Source: Hymenopus coronatus
Lineage: Eukaryota > Arthropoda > Insecta > Mantodea > Hymenopodidae
DNA length: 64,000 bases
Direction: 5' to 3'
Assembly (NCBI GenBank): GCA_030762935.1
Contig: CM060895.1
Location: forward strand, 76,243,001 to 76,307,000
The position numbers and the translations under genes were made by a program. Shown one piece after another: positions 1 to 11,887 of this stretch. The number at the start of each line of letters is the position of its first letter. Position 1 is the stretch's first letter. The notes below the pieces were generated by a model. The model searched no databases. It saw nothing but the letters and a program-made list of their open reading frames with translations, and was not told where the DNA came from.

Positions 1-880
1 TTGGGAACATCAAAATGTATTTTTCCTCTCCTTGTTTCGGTCTCTACAGCTACTTAAACATTTATAATACATCTATGCCCTAGCACACATACCTATAAAG
101 CAGCGTTTTTTTCAAAACTACATTTTCACCTTCAAAATGCTTCACGCATCTCAGTTTTTGTTGGAATACAACTAAAATTGCTCAGAATGTGCAGAAGTAA
201 ATATTGGAACAAAATTACCCTAACAGCAAGTCATTATTAAAAACAACATTTTTTATGAAAAAATTATTAATTTTAAAGATTGACATGTCGAAAATTTTAA
301 AAACAAATTATAATGATTCACTTATCAAAGTTATTGCAATATCACCATTTATAGCTTTCTGTGTGGTTCAAAGCTCTAATTCAGAAACTGCCAACCAATG
401 TTCTCAATCTTTGAGGTTCGTGGAACATTTTGGTTACGCAGCATATCTAAAAAATAACATTTATTAAATAATTTGTATCTTGTAAAGTAGTTTCCAGTTA
501 AAATAATGTTGAATTCATATTGAATCTCAGAAAAAATTATACAGAAATATATACATTTCTATATTTGTATATTTCAAATATTGTATTTCTATGAGAACTT
601 ATAGTTTGTCATGGATGTACGTTTCACTTGCATAATTAGTTTAATTATATAAATGTTAAAACTCAAATTGTTACTTGATACAATTTGGTTTAATGAACAT
701 CATAATTAAATGTATATAACGTTATAATTACAACTTACAAACATACAGAGTTATTAAAAAATACTTTACTAATCGAAACTATTCTTTCTTACAAAAGAAA
801 ACCAATAAATTGCTCTGAGATTTTACAAATTGCAGTACATACAAACTAGTTTATTTTTGCAAGTCAATCTTACGATCATT
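1..880. other. Unassigned AT-rich DNA
   Basis: No gene, repeat copy or RNA was recognised. Short open frames here (for example 204-467) are A/T-rich, match no family I know and have no coding-like composition. Confidence 0.6.
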
Positions 881-1480
881 GTGAATCCCTCTGGTTCCTT
901 AAGTGACGCGAACAAGGTTCTACGACGTCAGAGGGTGGCGACAGGGAGACAGATCGTAGAGCAATGGTAACAATGCGACATAAATTAAGCTAATATATTA
1001 AGATACATTAAGTAATTTGTTGGTTGCGAATGTTTGGTTTACAAAAGTGGGGGATTGCAAACTATTCCATTAACCCCGGCCAATGTAATTCTGATTACGG
1101 GGGCTACTAACACAAACGCTTATCTTAAGAAATATGTCTTGGTGTGCTGGGCGAGGTAAGAGATGAACTGGTCCAGGTAGTTGAACGGTTGAGCCCGGGG
1201 CGTCGCCCCAAGATGCACGAACGAAGCAGAGGTTCCTTGACGGTCAAGAGTCCCTTAAATATATTTAGCGGCATCCCGGAAGAGCAGTCCAACATGGTGA
1301 TCATACTCCTAATATGGAGAACCAACGCCCTGATAGTGGGTAGTCTTAGCCAATCAGCATCGAATGTATAAATATTCTAGAATATCCGGTGTGAAGTCAA
1401 AGTGCGAATGAGCACGTAGCCCAAGGGGAATTGGTGTCATCGAAAAGTCCACTAGGAAGAGGCTAGTCACTTCCATCCTG
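881..1480. other. GC-richer block, unidentified
   Basis: Composition rises clearly above the AT-rich surroundings. Both strands carry short open frames at about 1125-1371, which overlap and so cannot both be meaningful. No domain is recognisable. It could be an exon, a decayed transposon piece or unique conserved DNA; I cannot choose. Confidence 0.3.
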
Positions 1481-2234
1481 TTACTTAATCAGCTTATAAG
1501 AAATCTTGTATTTTTACAAAAATATGTAAGAATCAAATCCAAATTAATTCAGATTAATTAATCAATTTCAAATTAATAAAATATTACTAATAGAATATAT
1601 ATTAAAGTCTCGCCAATGATACTCGTGACAAAGAAGTGCATTTAACAGTGACTATGGCATCATGCCGGACCATCACACTAATAAACCTTTACAATTTACC
1701 CATTTCCAACATGTGGTTGTAATAAGTGTTGGAACTGGCCACCATGCCAGCGGATACAAGACCTCAGGTTAATCAGCATAGAATTTTTAAAACATTAGTG
1801 AAAAATTACACATTGTGGCAAATTTTTACTATGGAAAACGTTTACAAAACAGGGTTTATATTCGCCAGTGCCCATTAATAAGCATATGCTTAGGCATTTA
1901 TAGCTTCAATTAATTATTACATAGTTCATGTGTGCCAAGTGTGGAAAAACGAGTCATTTTCTTAAAATTTAAAATTCATATTATGTTATTACAATTTTTT
2001 TTAAAAAAATCTATATTTTATGGGAAATTTCGCACATGCATCAGCCTAAGTACATTCATTTATTCAAGAAATTCCTGGAATAGGTATCATGATCTTCAAG
2101 AGAAGTTGCAATTATGATGCTTTAGAAGAGCAGTTCTCATTTGTTCCATCACCTTATTAACACTTGTTTCCGCCAAATTTTATCTGTGTGTTCTCGACAT
2201 ACGTGTACTTCAGAATTACCTTTTTTAATTTCCC
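1481..2234. other. Unassigned DNA
   Basis: AT-rich sequence with no recognised gene or repeat. A 61-codon open frame at 1932-2117 has no recognisable content. Confidence 0.5.
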
Positions 2235-2345
2235 TCACATGTATGCACAAGTTCATACATATTAGGTAAAGAAGGTATTGCATTCTACGCAAATTTCGAT
2301 ACCAACATTTCAGCGGAAATACATGCTTTGAGAACTACTTACTAA
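2235..2345 (-). repeat. HR element fragment (hairpin end, reverse)
   Basis: The HR hairpin end is present in degraded form, then AAAGAAGGTATTGCATTC and the TTTCAGCGGAAATACATG block. The copy stops near 2345; related sequence resumes at 2565, so the two may be one copy split by about 220 bases that include an ATT microsatellite. Confidence 0.65.
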
Positions 2346-2512
2346 ACAAGCATTTTAAGAAGTTCTTTTAAGCTTATTTATGCAACCAATGTATTAAGCG
2401 TTCCATTAAGTAAATACACTTAGTAAATACCATTCATATTTTTATTTTTGGCTTAAATTTTTGACAGCATAAAACACATTTCTAATATATTTTATCATAT
2501 TCATCATTATCA

Positions 2513-2538
2513 TTTATTATTATTATTATTATTATTAT
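2513..2538. repeat. (ATT)n microsatellite
   Basis: Pure run of ATT triplets between the two HR fragments. Confidence 0.9.
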
Positions 2539-2564
2539 GCTTTCCAACCAAAACTTCCACAGCT

Positions 2565-2960
2565 AGTTTTCACTAGAAATGCACATTTAGGGTGCTTTGA
2601 ATACCAAAAAAAATATATTTTAGAAAAAACTGTGTTGGTGCGCGTATCTGGGAACAGCACAACACGAAAACTAGATTAAAACCATACGTTATATTAAAGT
2701 TTTGCATCTTCTGAGGATGCGACAAGAAAGACTTAAGAAAAACTCCCGTTCTAAATTACGATTCTCATGGGAAAATTTTCAAATTTTCTTTTTTGATTAA
2801 AATACCATATATTAGATATTTACACAACATATACATGGTATATCTTAAATTTTTTGGGAGCCTCTGAATTCTTGTCCATTCTGAATGTTTTTAGAATAAC
2901 TAGTAAATCGTAGGATATAGATAAAAACTTACGAAATAAAATATGTATCTTGTCAAAATA
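2565..2960 (-). repeat. HR element, degraded middle portion (reverse)
   Basis: Successive HR landmarks read in reverse: the GGAAATGCAC/TTAGGG block, a short GT-rich part, the GAGGATGCGACA block, TTTTGATTAAAATACCATAT, and GATATAGATAAAAACTTAC. The head end is missing. Confidence 0.75.
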
Positions 2961-3519
2961 CTCAATTTGTGTCAAACATACGCATTTTAACGTACACATA
3001 GTATTCGTTTGCTCAATTAGACGGATAAAATACCCTGTTGCTACTCTGTTCGTCTAAGTCAGAGTACACGCGCTTACTCAACCGCAAACTGGGCATGAGG
3101 GGAGGTTGTAGCCAATACGTCAATGGACGAAACAACACATAGCTTGTTCCTACTATTCTCTAGCCATATTTTGTGCTTGCATTCCTACATTTACTTCAGT
3201 CGTGACGACGGCTTGCCTTCATGAAGAGATGAATTTGCATATTGCAAGTATAACTGGGTATCTTGATCCTTTTTGGTACTCAGAAAAGCTGCAACATCTT
3301 GCGTTAAATAATAATTGCGGATTGTGTAATTTATTAGAATGAAATGCCTTTCTTGAGAAAAAAGTATGTCAACATTTCAAGATCTAGGGAAATTACCTAA
3401 GATTAAATTCGAATCATTACTTTGTATTGGCAGTATTTGGGAATATTTTTTTCTTTCATAACTTATCAAAGGAAATATCTACTAATCATAGTATCAACAA
3501 ATTAATAAATTGATTAATT
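2961..3519. other. Unassigned DNA
   Basis: No recognised feature. The part around 3040-3240 is somewhat less AT-rich but carries no convincing open frame. Confidence 0.5.
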
Positions 3520-4302
3520 CATTTAAAAAAGCTTATGTGTTCCATTCACATAACTTTCCCTAGCTGTTCCAAATATAAATTATTCTTATAAAAGTTATTC
3601 TTTCATCTACATCATGCTAATCGAGATAAATATTAGCATAATTGGTCTTATTAGTTGCTTATTTTTAAGTAGAGTAATATAAGGGAATTAATTAGCAGTA
3701 AGCGATAGTTAATCTTTAAAAGCTCGTCATTTTATGAAAAACCCAGGTTCGATTCGCTTTGGTCCCGTTTGAGAAAAGTTAATTTAAAATTGAAATCAAT
3801 AACAACGAATATCTTGTAAACGATCAACTCTACAAGAAAAAATTATATGACATAAATTGTGTGTTTTAATAAGATCTACGTTTCTTGTATTTTAAGCCGA
3901 AAAAAATTCAAAATGTACATTTTATTTGTAAAGTGAATATCTTTAATATACGGCGTTTTAATCAAAATCGTTAGCCGTTTTGATAAAATCAATATTTTTG
4001 AAAAATATTCTATGTAAAGGATAGTTGGGGATGGGGAGATTTTCTTGAATCTTGGAAGATATTGAATTTAAATATCTACCAAGTTATGTATTTAACCAAC
4101 TTTTGACTTTGGAGCTATGCTGTACACCGATATACACACAAGACACACATATACGGACCTTTTTCTAAACTTTTTTTCGGAGTCGGGGACCTCAAAACAT
4201 ACATATCCGGTGACATCTCGGTATCAAATTTTTTAGTAGAATTCAATACCTTTTGTATCCAATGTGTAGCTAAATGCGACCTAGAGAAATTAAAAGTTTA
4301 TG
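3520..4302 (+). repeat. HR element, near full length (forward)
   Basis: Begins at AAAAGCTTATGTGTTCCATTCA and runs in consensus order through CATGCTAATCGAGATAA, ATAAATTGTGTGTTTTAA, the TTTTAATCAAAATCGTTAG block, the CA-rich part near 4130-4160 and CATCTCGGTATCAAATT. The hairpin is degraded; the tail GAGAAATTAAAAG ends near 4302. A tRNA B-box-like GGTTCGATTC at 3747-3756 sits inside and may be a small insertion. Confidence 0.9.
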
Positions 4303-5638
4303 TTAACCGATTTTATGGCAAATATAAAACGTGTTGCTTTTTGTCTATTAATATTTATAATTCTGAAATGGAACTTCTTCCAAATTTCTTTCACTATGTT
4401 TCAATGAATAATGATTCTAAAGGCATAATAAACATATTTTTTCAGGTTTAGTGTTAGGTTTTACCGTCTTTATTTTTTTTTTAACTTTTTCCCTCCTTAA
4501 CACTCTTTCTAAATTTGTAACTCAAACTGCTATAAATGTTGCAATATTCTATGCCTCTCTCTTCAATGCACATACTTACTGGTTGCCAATTTATCAGGTT
4601 AAACAGGTTAAAGTAGATATCTAGTTTACACAGTTAATGCTATGGTCATTGTACTCAACTTTACCTTTTAATCTCAAGATATTTTTTTTGAGTTTAACGA
4701 TTCTGTCATATTAAAATTTATTCCTATTATTGTGTCGCATTATTAATGTTTTCATTGTTGTTATTATTGTTATTATTATTATTATTATTATTATTAGCAG
4801 CAGTAGCAGTAATAGTAATATTATGTTTGAACTATGTTTACAATTGAAAGCAAAGAATGTGCTTTTCGCCTGTATCATAATCGATTTTTACTTCTTAAAA
4901 GTTTCCACATGAACTTACTCTACTTACCCCAGCGTTCGTCACTTTTCCCTAGAACTGGCTTAAAGTATTTTCCAAGAACCTTCAACCATAGTTTTATTAG
5001 GGATGGTGGATAGGTATATTAGTGATGGGTGAGAAGTTCCAATTTAAAAATAATCTTCCGTTAAATCTCACACGGTTAAGAGTAAGATGAGACCTAGAAT
5101 TTTTAGATATGCAAAAGTCTCTCTAACGTTCTGTGAGATACAGAAAAATGGATAGTGAGCAAGTTATTTATTGAATTATGTACCAGTTATTATACACAAT
5201 AATATTAATAATACATTTGACAAGTAACTTGATAGTTTCTGAAATAATGCTGTTTACCAGAGACAGGCTCACTGGATTAGACTAGGAGCATGGTAGATGA
5301 TAAAAATTACTGATGTAAATGGCATGAGAATCTGACCTATTTGCGAGGAGGAAGAGTCGTGGATGTATATCTTGGCAAGATTTAGGGATGCGGAGGAATC
5401 GATCCTTTACCAGAGCGATTGGAGAGTTAGAAGCATGTTGGACGCTACTGGCAGACACGGAAGACGCGGAAGGAATGGATAAATTTGTACTTACGGCAAG
5501 ACAGTTGAGATCTGACAAGGCTAATAATAGGAAAGAGGGGGAAGCAATAATAAGAGCTAAAAAGTAATTATAATGCTTTACGTATACTTCATGTCACACT
5601 TTTCTGTCATTATTTTGTTGTAGTGTTAGTATTGTGTG
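4303..5638. other. Unassigned DNA with a TTA microsatellite
   Basis: No recognised gene. A (TTA)n/(AGC)n-like run lies at about 4755-4822. The part at 5280-5520 is richer in GC and has an open frame on the reverse strand, without any recognisable domain. Confidence 0.5.
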
Positions 5639-5642
5639 TATG

Positions 5643-5756
5643 CAGGGTGTTTCAAAAATACGGGGCATAATTTCAGGTATGTATTTCCCACACGAAGACA
5701 ATCACAATAGTTCATTATAACATGTGTCCGGAAATGCTTCATTTCCGAGTTATGGC
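5643..5756 (+). repeat. Left terminal inverted repeat of the DD41D transposon
   Basis: About 114 bases matching, in inverse complement and with scattered differences, the segment 7103-7216. A second partial copy of its inner half follows at about 5800-5880 and pairs with the same right-hand sequence. Confidence 0.9.
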
Positions 5757-5983
5757 CTTTACAACATTGAAAGTCCCACCTGTAGACAATCAAAATCGTT
5801 CATGTCCGGAAATGCTTCATTTCCGAGTTATGGCCTTCACAATATTGGAATTCACTGGAACGTTTTTCTTTCCGCAGGTCTTTGCCTTCAAATGAGACAT
5901 TAGGAGGGCGCTCTGATAGTTCATTCTGAGGAAGGTTACATTCAGTGTTCTTTAGGCCTTTAGGTTCTTAACGACTGTGCGAC

Positions 5984-7050
5984 ATGTATTCAAATCAAGA
6001 GCTGGCAGAGATACACTTCATGTACGGTAAGGCGGACGGCAATGCTGCGCTGGCTCGTCGTTTGTACCAGGAGAGGTACCCACAGCGACAATGTCCAGAT
6101 CGGAAGACATTTGTACGTCTCCATTCCCGTCTGTGCGAATATGGAACTTCACCTCTCCTGGTTTGGGAAGGGGACAACCAAGATCTACAACTCCAGAAGT
6201 GCAGGAGGAGATTCTGGAGGCTGTGGACAGGACTCCTTCTATCAGCACACGACGGTTAGCGTTGCAAGTCAATGTTCCTCATAAGACTGTCTGGAGACTG
6301 TTGAACGAGTATGAATTGTATCCTTATCATTTGCAACATGTACAGGCCCTGTCACCAGCAGATTACCCTGCACGAGTTAGGTTCTGTCAGTGGTTCTTGC
6401 AGCAGTGTGGTGTAAATCCGAACTTTTCTGAGGTCGTATTATTTACAGATGAAGCACAGTTCACAAGAGATGGCATAACAAATTTCCACAATTAGCATGT
6501 ATGGTCGTATGAAAACCCACGTGCAACTGTTGTATCTCATCACCAGGTGCGGTTCTCCCTCAACATGTGGGTCGGCATCATTGGTGATTGATTAGTTGGA
6601 CCCCATGTACTTGTAAACAGACTTACGGGGCAGGCGTACACAAACTTCCTGGAAAACACCATACCTGACGTTTTCGAATACACTCCACTGATCAATCATC
6701 AACACATTCACTTCTTGCATGATGGCGCTCCTGCACACTTCAGTCTTACGGCTCGCCGGTACTTGGATCGAAGGTTTCCTGATCGATGGATAGGTAGAGG
6801 TGGCCCAATTGCTTGGCCTCCACGCTCACTTGATCTGAACCCTCTCGATTTCTACTTGTGGGGCCATTTAAAATCATTGGTTTATTCGTCTCCGTTGCTG
6901 GATTTGGAATCCCTTCGGAATCGAATTGTGGCAAGTTGTGATGACATACGCAATACTCCTGGAGTTTGGGATCGTGTTCGCAGGTCAATGAGACATCAAA
7001 GTGAGGTCTGTATTCAAGCAGGAGGTGGACATTTTGAACATCTTCTGTAA
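5984..7050 (+). pseudogene. DD41D mariner-like transposase, frameshifted with two stops
   Basis: The protein would cut and paste the surrounding element. The N-terminal part from 5984 (MYSNQELAEIHFMYGKADGN) resembles the helix-turn-helix domain common at the start of insect transposases of this kind (DUF4817-like, from memory). The frame shifts near 6145-6155. The second frame continues through a second DNA-binding helix region (TVWRLLNEYELYPYHLQ) to the catalytic core. Catalytic Asp 1 is in FTDEAQF (codon 6448-6450), Asp 2 in HDGAPAH (6721-6723), and Asp 3 in LDLNPLDFYLWG (6847-6849). Asp 2 and Asp 3 are separated by exactly 41 residues, the DD41D signature reported for rosa-type mariners. 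In-frame stops occur at 6493-6495 and in the GD-stop-LVG context near 6588. The C-terminal end, about 350 codons in all, is otherwise well kept, so inactivation looks recent. Confidence 0.9.
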
Positions 7051-7102
7051 TGACAACAACCTGCGGAAAGAAAAACGTTCCAGTGAATTTCAATGTTGTG
7101 AA

Positions 7103-7216
7103 GGCCATAACTCGGAAATGAAGCATTTCGGAACACATGCTATAATGAACTAATTTGATTGTCTACATGTGGGAAATACATACCTGAAATTATGCCCCGT
7201 ATTTTTGAAACACCCT
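7103..7216 (-). repeat. Right terminal inverted repeat of the DD41D transposon
   Basis: Inverse complement of the left end. It runs from GGCCATAACTCGGAAATG to the terminal GAAACACCC, followed by TTA. Confidence 0.9.
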
Positions 7217-7218
7217 TA

Positions 7219-8589
7219 TCTTAAGTGTATTTCTCCACTATAATAGGATACATTAATTTGCTATATTTCAATATCCTTGTCCTTTTCTTTTCCTGTTTAC
7301 TGTTATTTATTTTTTGTTTTTTAATATTGCTTACTATTTTGTGTACCTCTTGCAAGAGCACGTACGGTATATGGACCCTCGATTGATGAAGATCAACGTA
7401 TGTAACAGGTATTTCAATAAATACACCTATTCATTCCATTCATAATACTGAATATTTTCTAAATTCATTGCTCTAATTAAAAATGCACCACCTTATACTT
7501 TTAAAAAGTAATCAAATTAAAAATTCAAGATTACAATAAGTGAGTTTACAAATAGATCCATCATATGCTATTTTATATTAAATCTAATTAATTTTCGTTC
7601 TATCCAAAACTCTTTGATTTTGTTAATTTAATTTAATAATTTGCTTCTCAGAATTGGAGCATTATTTCAAAAGGTATATGACAATTTTATGCAATGTACG
7701 TTTAAAATGTAGTATACATATTTTGAAACAAATTGGTAAAAAATTGCAGTTATTCCCAAAAAAGTCAAGAGGTATATTTTATTTACGTAAATATTAACAT
7801 AATGCGGTATTGCAATCCAAACTGTAGCCAGTTTCCCTCTCACTCGCACATTGCGCATGCAAATCTGCCTGGCGGTATAAGGTTTCTTCATGTGGATTAT
7901 GAAATCCATTTGAGCTAAAAAATATGTGGCTTTTACGGTTCTGCTACGAATAGTACTTCCTATCTTCCTCCTGCATTACTTTTTTTGAAATTTTAATATT
8001 TTATCTTAATGCAAGTAGTATTTATAAGAGACGGAATCACTTAGCCAGTTACTCCTAGTTAAGCGGGAATGTAATATGTCAACATAACAGCACTCACTGG
8101 CTGCCGTCCTGGTGGCGCTCAAGGACAAACCTCATCCCACTTGAAAGTCACTGTAAACAGAAATATGACCTGAACCGGTAGTTTTACCCTAAGTGCTCTA
8201 TCGCCCCTCGCTTCACGGTCCAAGAATTCGTTTTTCTTCCAGCCCCTTTTTGTAACTGACTCGCAAACATCACTAATGATTCAAGTGAGACAGGCAAGGA
8301 GAGGTCACGTGACGAATACCCTCAGGGCATGGCGTGACGAGTTTTGCACGTGAGCACTTTTATGAGATTTGTACCTTCAATCAGAAGTTGGGACCCCATG
8401 TTGCTTAACGCTATCATGTGAACTTTCGTGATCCTGCTATGTGGCACGAGAGACTTCACATTTGTACTTGGGACTGTGATATAAAACCCACCACCTGAAA
8501 TGCAATCTTTAATCCGGATGATTAGGGGTGGAATGTTATCTGAAACTAATAGAAACTATAACCCTACTTGCGTTTCTGTGTCAACAATG
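7219..8589. other. Unassigned DNA
   Basis: AT-rich up to about 8040, then less AT-rich at 8040-8480. Open frames at 7667-7909 and 7733-7918 overlap on opposite strands and are not recognisable. No repeat family was identified. Confidence 0.5.
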
Positions 8590-9262
8590 GAGATCCTATT
8601 TGTATTCCAAAAATTCGATACAAAGATGTCAACGAAAATACACGTTTTAGGGTCACCTGAATCCCCCCCCCCAAAAAAATGAAAAAGGTAACTGTGTGTG
8701 TCCGTGTGTAAGCTAACTCAAAAACGAAAAGTCGGTAAAATATCAAACTTAGTAGATTTAAGTGTAGTATCTTCCAGGGATGCAAAACGAAGATTTTGAG
8801 AAATACCCCCCCCCCCACCCTAAACTACATTTCACATGGAAAACAATTCGAACATTTTGATTTTCTCAAAGATGGCCCTAACGATTTTGATTAAAGTATC
8901 GTATTTTAAAATATCTATATGGAAAATAACATGCTTATCTTAAATTTTTTAGGGATAGCCTCTAAAGACCTATTTATTCTGAATGAATTTTGCTTCCTAC
9001 ACAAAAATGTAGACCGCGTTAAAACACACAATTTATGTAATATATATTTTTTCGCGGAAAATACTATTTCTGAAATATTCTTTGTTATTTGTTTCAGATT
9101 TGAAATACTTAATCTTTTCTCACACGGAAAGTTGTAAACTCCTGGTCATACATAGAAACGGATTTTAACCACATGGCAACCAGCTATTTGATTATCGCTA
9201 AAAGCCTAGTGTATTCCCTTATTTACTTTCTATTTTCAAGAAAGCAAGTAAAAAAGACAATT
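8590..9262 (-). repeat. HR element (reverse), lacking both extreme ends
   Basis: Starts inside the hairpin-side block (CAAAAATTCGATACAAAGATG), has a C8-C9 homopolymer where other copies have an A run, a short GTGTGTCCGTGTGT tract, the TTTTGATTAAAGTATCG block and ends in CCTTATTTACTTTC near 9262. Another HR copy starts within about 10 bases. Confidence 0.9.
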
Positions 9263-9267
9263 TCTTC

Positions 9268-10190
9268 TGTTTCTCTAGGCCGTATGTACAATGTACATAA
9301 CACATAGAGAAAACATTGCATTTACCCCAAAATTCCATACCGATATTTCACCAGAAATGTATGTTCTGAGACAAAAAAAAAATCCAGAAAATGTCCGAGT
9401 GTGTATTTAGTAGGTACTTAAGTCCAGTATCTTCCAAGGAAGCGACACAAAGATTTTAAAGAAAAATTCCCCCACTCTCAACTACCTTTGCATATCATTT
9501 TTTTTCTAAAATGTTGATTTTCTCAAAAATATTTCTAATGGTTTTGATTAAAATGCCATATGTTTTTGATATTTTTATGACAAACGAAATTAAATTTAAT
9601 CATGACAAATTAAATATATCAATCTGAATGACCTTTGTATGACTCGTAAACCGTAAGAACTAAGCAAAATCTTACTCCAAAAATGCGTAAATCTTATCAA
9701 AGATACATAACTTATGTGATATACACTTTTTTTTGTAGAAATAACCCTTTTCGAGATATTTCTTGATATTCGTTTTAATTTTATATTGCTTAAAATTGTC
9801 TCAAGCGGAAAACTACTTTGTTACTTCCGGGAATGGAAATACAAGCCAAATTCAATAGATTTTATTTTTTTTCTTCTTCACACAAGCCGTGTGTAGGACA
9901 GGCGTTGAATAGGTAGAGTCAGGCTGAAAATTCAGTGCCACAGCTGGGATTTGAACCACGACTCTACCGGAGGCGGTATGTTGCCATTACAGCTCAGTGA
10001 TAGAGCGACTGGCTAGACATAGGTAAATCCGTGGTTCACATCCCGGTTATGGCATTCGATTTTTTAGTCTGACTCTACTAATCCAAAGTTCAATTGTTTC
10101 ACAAAGGATAGCTTTTGAAATATTTGATTATTGTTTTAGCCTAGTGTATTCCCTAATTTCCCTTCTACTTATAAAGGAGAAAGTAACCCT
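9268..10190 (-). repeat. HR element (reverse), split by a fold-back tRNA-like element
   Basis: The hairpin is at 9270-9315 (GTATGTACAATGTACATAAC). HR landmarks follow to about 9868, are interrupted by a fold-back element, and resume at AGCTTTTGAAATATTTGATT (10106-10190). The head end is missing after the CTTATAAAGGAGAAAGTAA part. Confidence 0.85.
9870..10105 (+). repeat. Fold-back tRNA-like element inside an HR copy
   Basis: The left arm (about 9875-9975) is the inverse complement of the right arm (about 9976-10085). The right arm contains an A-box-like CAGCTCAGTGATAGAGCGAC and a B-box-like GGTTCACATCCC, followed by TTTTTAGTCTGACTCTAC. The left arm carries GGGATTTGAACCACG, the same B-box read backwards. 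A tRNA-like head with an inverted duplicate of its tail is shared with 32775-33355, 37051-37650 and 44575-44860. Confidence 0.8.
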
Positions 10191-10227
10191 TTGAAAATCG
10201 ATAGTAAAGATACTTCTGAGCTGTAAT

Positions 10228-10300
10228 AACTACCTTCTCTACTCCGTACATAGCATATAGATAAAGAAGGTATTGTATTCCACTCAAAAGTTAGATACTT
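10228..10300 (-). repeat. HR element fragment (hairpin end only, reverse)
   Basis: CTCTACTCCGTACATAGCATATAG is a degraded hairpin, followed by AAGAAGGTATTGTATTCCAC. Nothing further along is HR-like, so the copy is cut off after about 70 bases. Confidence 0.75.
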
Positions 10301-11599
10301 AAATTTAATCACGGGTCTTCTGGTTTTCATTCGGTTAGTCTAACTTCAAGTTTGAATTATTGATTCCATTCCTCACAAACAGTAGTGCAGAGCCTGGAAG
10401 AGGCTAGTGGACTTCAACTTGTCTCCATAATGCATTCCAGGCATATGCAAATTAAAGAAGCAGATGGAAAGACACAGCAGCTCATTCCATTCTGTGTGAA
10501 GTATTGGAACATGCTGCTATGCGACGTTAATTTAGTTAGGTTTAAACATTGCACGCCAAGTTGGGCAGCAATGGCCGGTCTGGTGACTGGTCTGTCCAGT
10601 GCTGCGCACGTATAGGAGTTAGCTTGTCGTCGCTGGATGAAATATATCCAGGCTAGACTTGGGGACTCATTGCCAAGCCTCGCCGAAGGAAAGGCTTAAA
10701 AGGGCTTCTGATAGATGGCCAAAGAGCATGAATATGAAACACAAAGGTAACGTTAATAAACTAAAATTTTAAAAGCTATATCTTTTCATATAATGTGTGT
10801 CTAGTATAGAACCAGCTCCTTTTTAATTGTGACTACTTGGTTCTCTCATAAGCAAAGCGAGTCAAAAGCCTCCATGATGTGTTACAAATATATGTATAAA
10901 TGTGGTTGTTGTTGTTGAACAGATGATTTATTCACAATAGTATGATATTTGTTCACTGGCGTATTGACTTTTCTTTTCTATCCAGACTCGCGAGATGTGT
11001 GGTTGAATATAAGTATATACTTCGACTCAGACGAGTAAAGTTGGAACAGCTTGCCTTATGTTCATTAATTTACACTGTAAAAAATCCTGTTATAAAACCT
11101 CAAAAATTCGCTGGGTGAACCCACAATTACAACATACCAGACGAGAGAAGTGAGTTTTACAATTCATTTTGTGGTTGAATGGATGCAGCTGCCTAGTAAC
11201 AGCAAAGTGGATAATTCCTTCGATGAAGGTTTTTCTAGACGTGACCATGGATTAGAAGGCTTATATAGAAACCGTATGTTGGACATAAATCTGCAGTATA
11301 AGCCTTTCATGTCCTTCAAGCACAAACCCCTTGTTTATCTTTTATTTCAGTGCTGCCAGGGCCTTACAGCTAAATCAGAAAAACATTCGAATCGCTGAGC
11401 AATATATCAAGGTTTCTCAACTGAGAGATTCCCGCGCTCGGTAGGGTATTTGCCAGATAAATCAATATTAAAGGTTCTCCTAAGGAATATTCCAAGCCAT
11501 TCGTCATCAAAAGAAAACCTAAATAAAAACCGTAGCTTGTTATTTAAGTACCTGCATATTTGTACATACTAAGAAAAAATTTGAGGTGTTAAATTTACA
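10301..11599. other. Unassigned DNA, partly GC-richer
   Basis: The segment 10385-10700 is less AT-rich and has an open frame of 76 codons (10385-10615) without recognisable content. The segment 11100-11400 has another of 82 codons. No splice-linked gene structure could be argued. Neither is called a gene. Confidence 0.4.
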
Positions 11600-11885
11600 G
11601 TCTATATTATATATATTATTACTTTATCTACACATCTATGAATATAGTAGAATATATAGAATAGTAGTAATTATATGTATATCATGACTTCACCGGAAAT
11701 ACATGTTTTGAGGTCCCCTGAATAAAAGTCGTAAACACGCCCGATTGTGTCTATGGACCGCATAGCTAAAAATATAAAATACCGTTAAATATAAAATTTG
11801 CTATTTAAGTTTACTACATTCCAAGGAAATGATAGGAACATTTTAAAGCGAATCTCTCCACCCTAAACTAACCTTTACATGGCCA
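11600..11885 (-). repeat. HR element fragment (reverse)
   Basis: A degraded hairpin region, then ACTTCACCGGAAATACATG, TTTTGAGGTCCCCTGAAT, the AAATACCG/TATTTAAG part and the CTCCACCCTAAACTA block. It stops exactly where the next HR copy begins. Confidence 0.85.
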
Positions 11886-11887
11886 AT

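Larger units (their letters stand above)
5641..7216 (+). mobile_element. DD41D Tc1/mariner-superfamily DNA transposon (non-autonomous by decay)
   Basis: A complete-looking element of about 1.58 kb with inverted ends of about 115 bases, both starting AGGGTGTTTCAAAAATACGG and continuing through a TTTCAGGTATGTATTTCCCA block to GAGTTATGGCC. TA dinucleotides lie at 5639-5640 and 7217-7218, as expected for TA-targeted insertion, although the outermost two or three bases of the two ends do not match exactly. The left end contains an internal partial duplication: the GGAAATGCTTCATTTCCGAG block occurs at about 5732 and again at about 5809, so the left inverted region reaches about 5880. The interior encodes a transposase carrying a frameshift and two stops. 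It is not inserted in an HR copy. Confidence 0.9.

Noticed and set aside
5282..5518. 78-codon reverse-strand Ser-rich frame
   Set aside because: No recognisable domain or repeat partner; composition alone is insufficient.
6746..7138. 130-codon reverse-strand frame
   Set aside because: It is antisense to the transposase catalytic domain, which has clear motifs on the forward strand.
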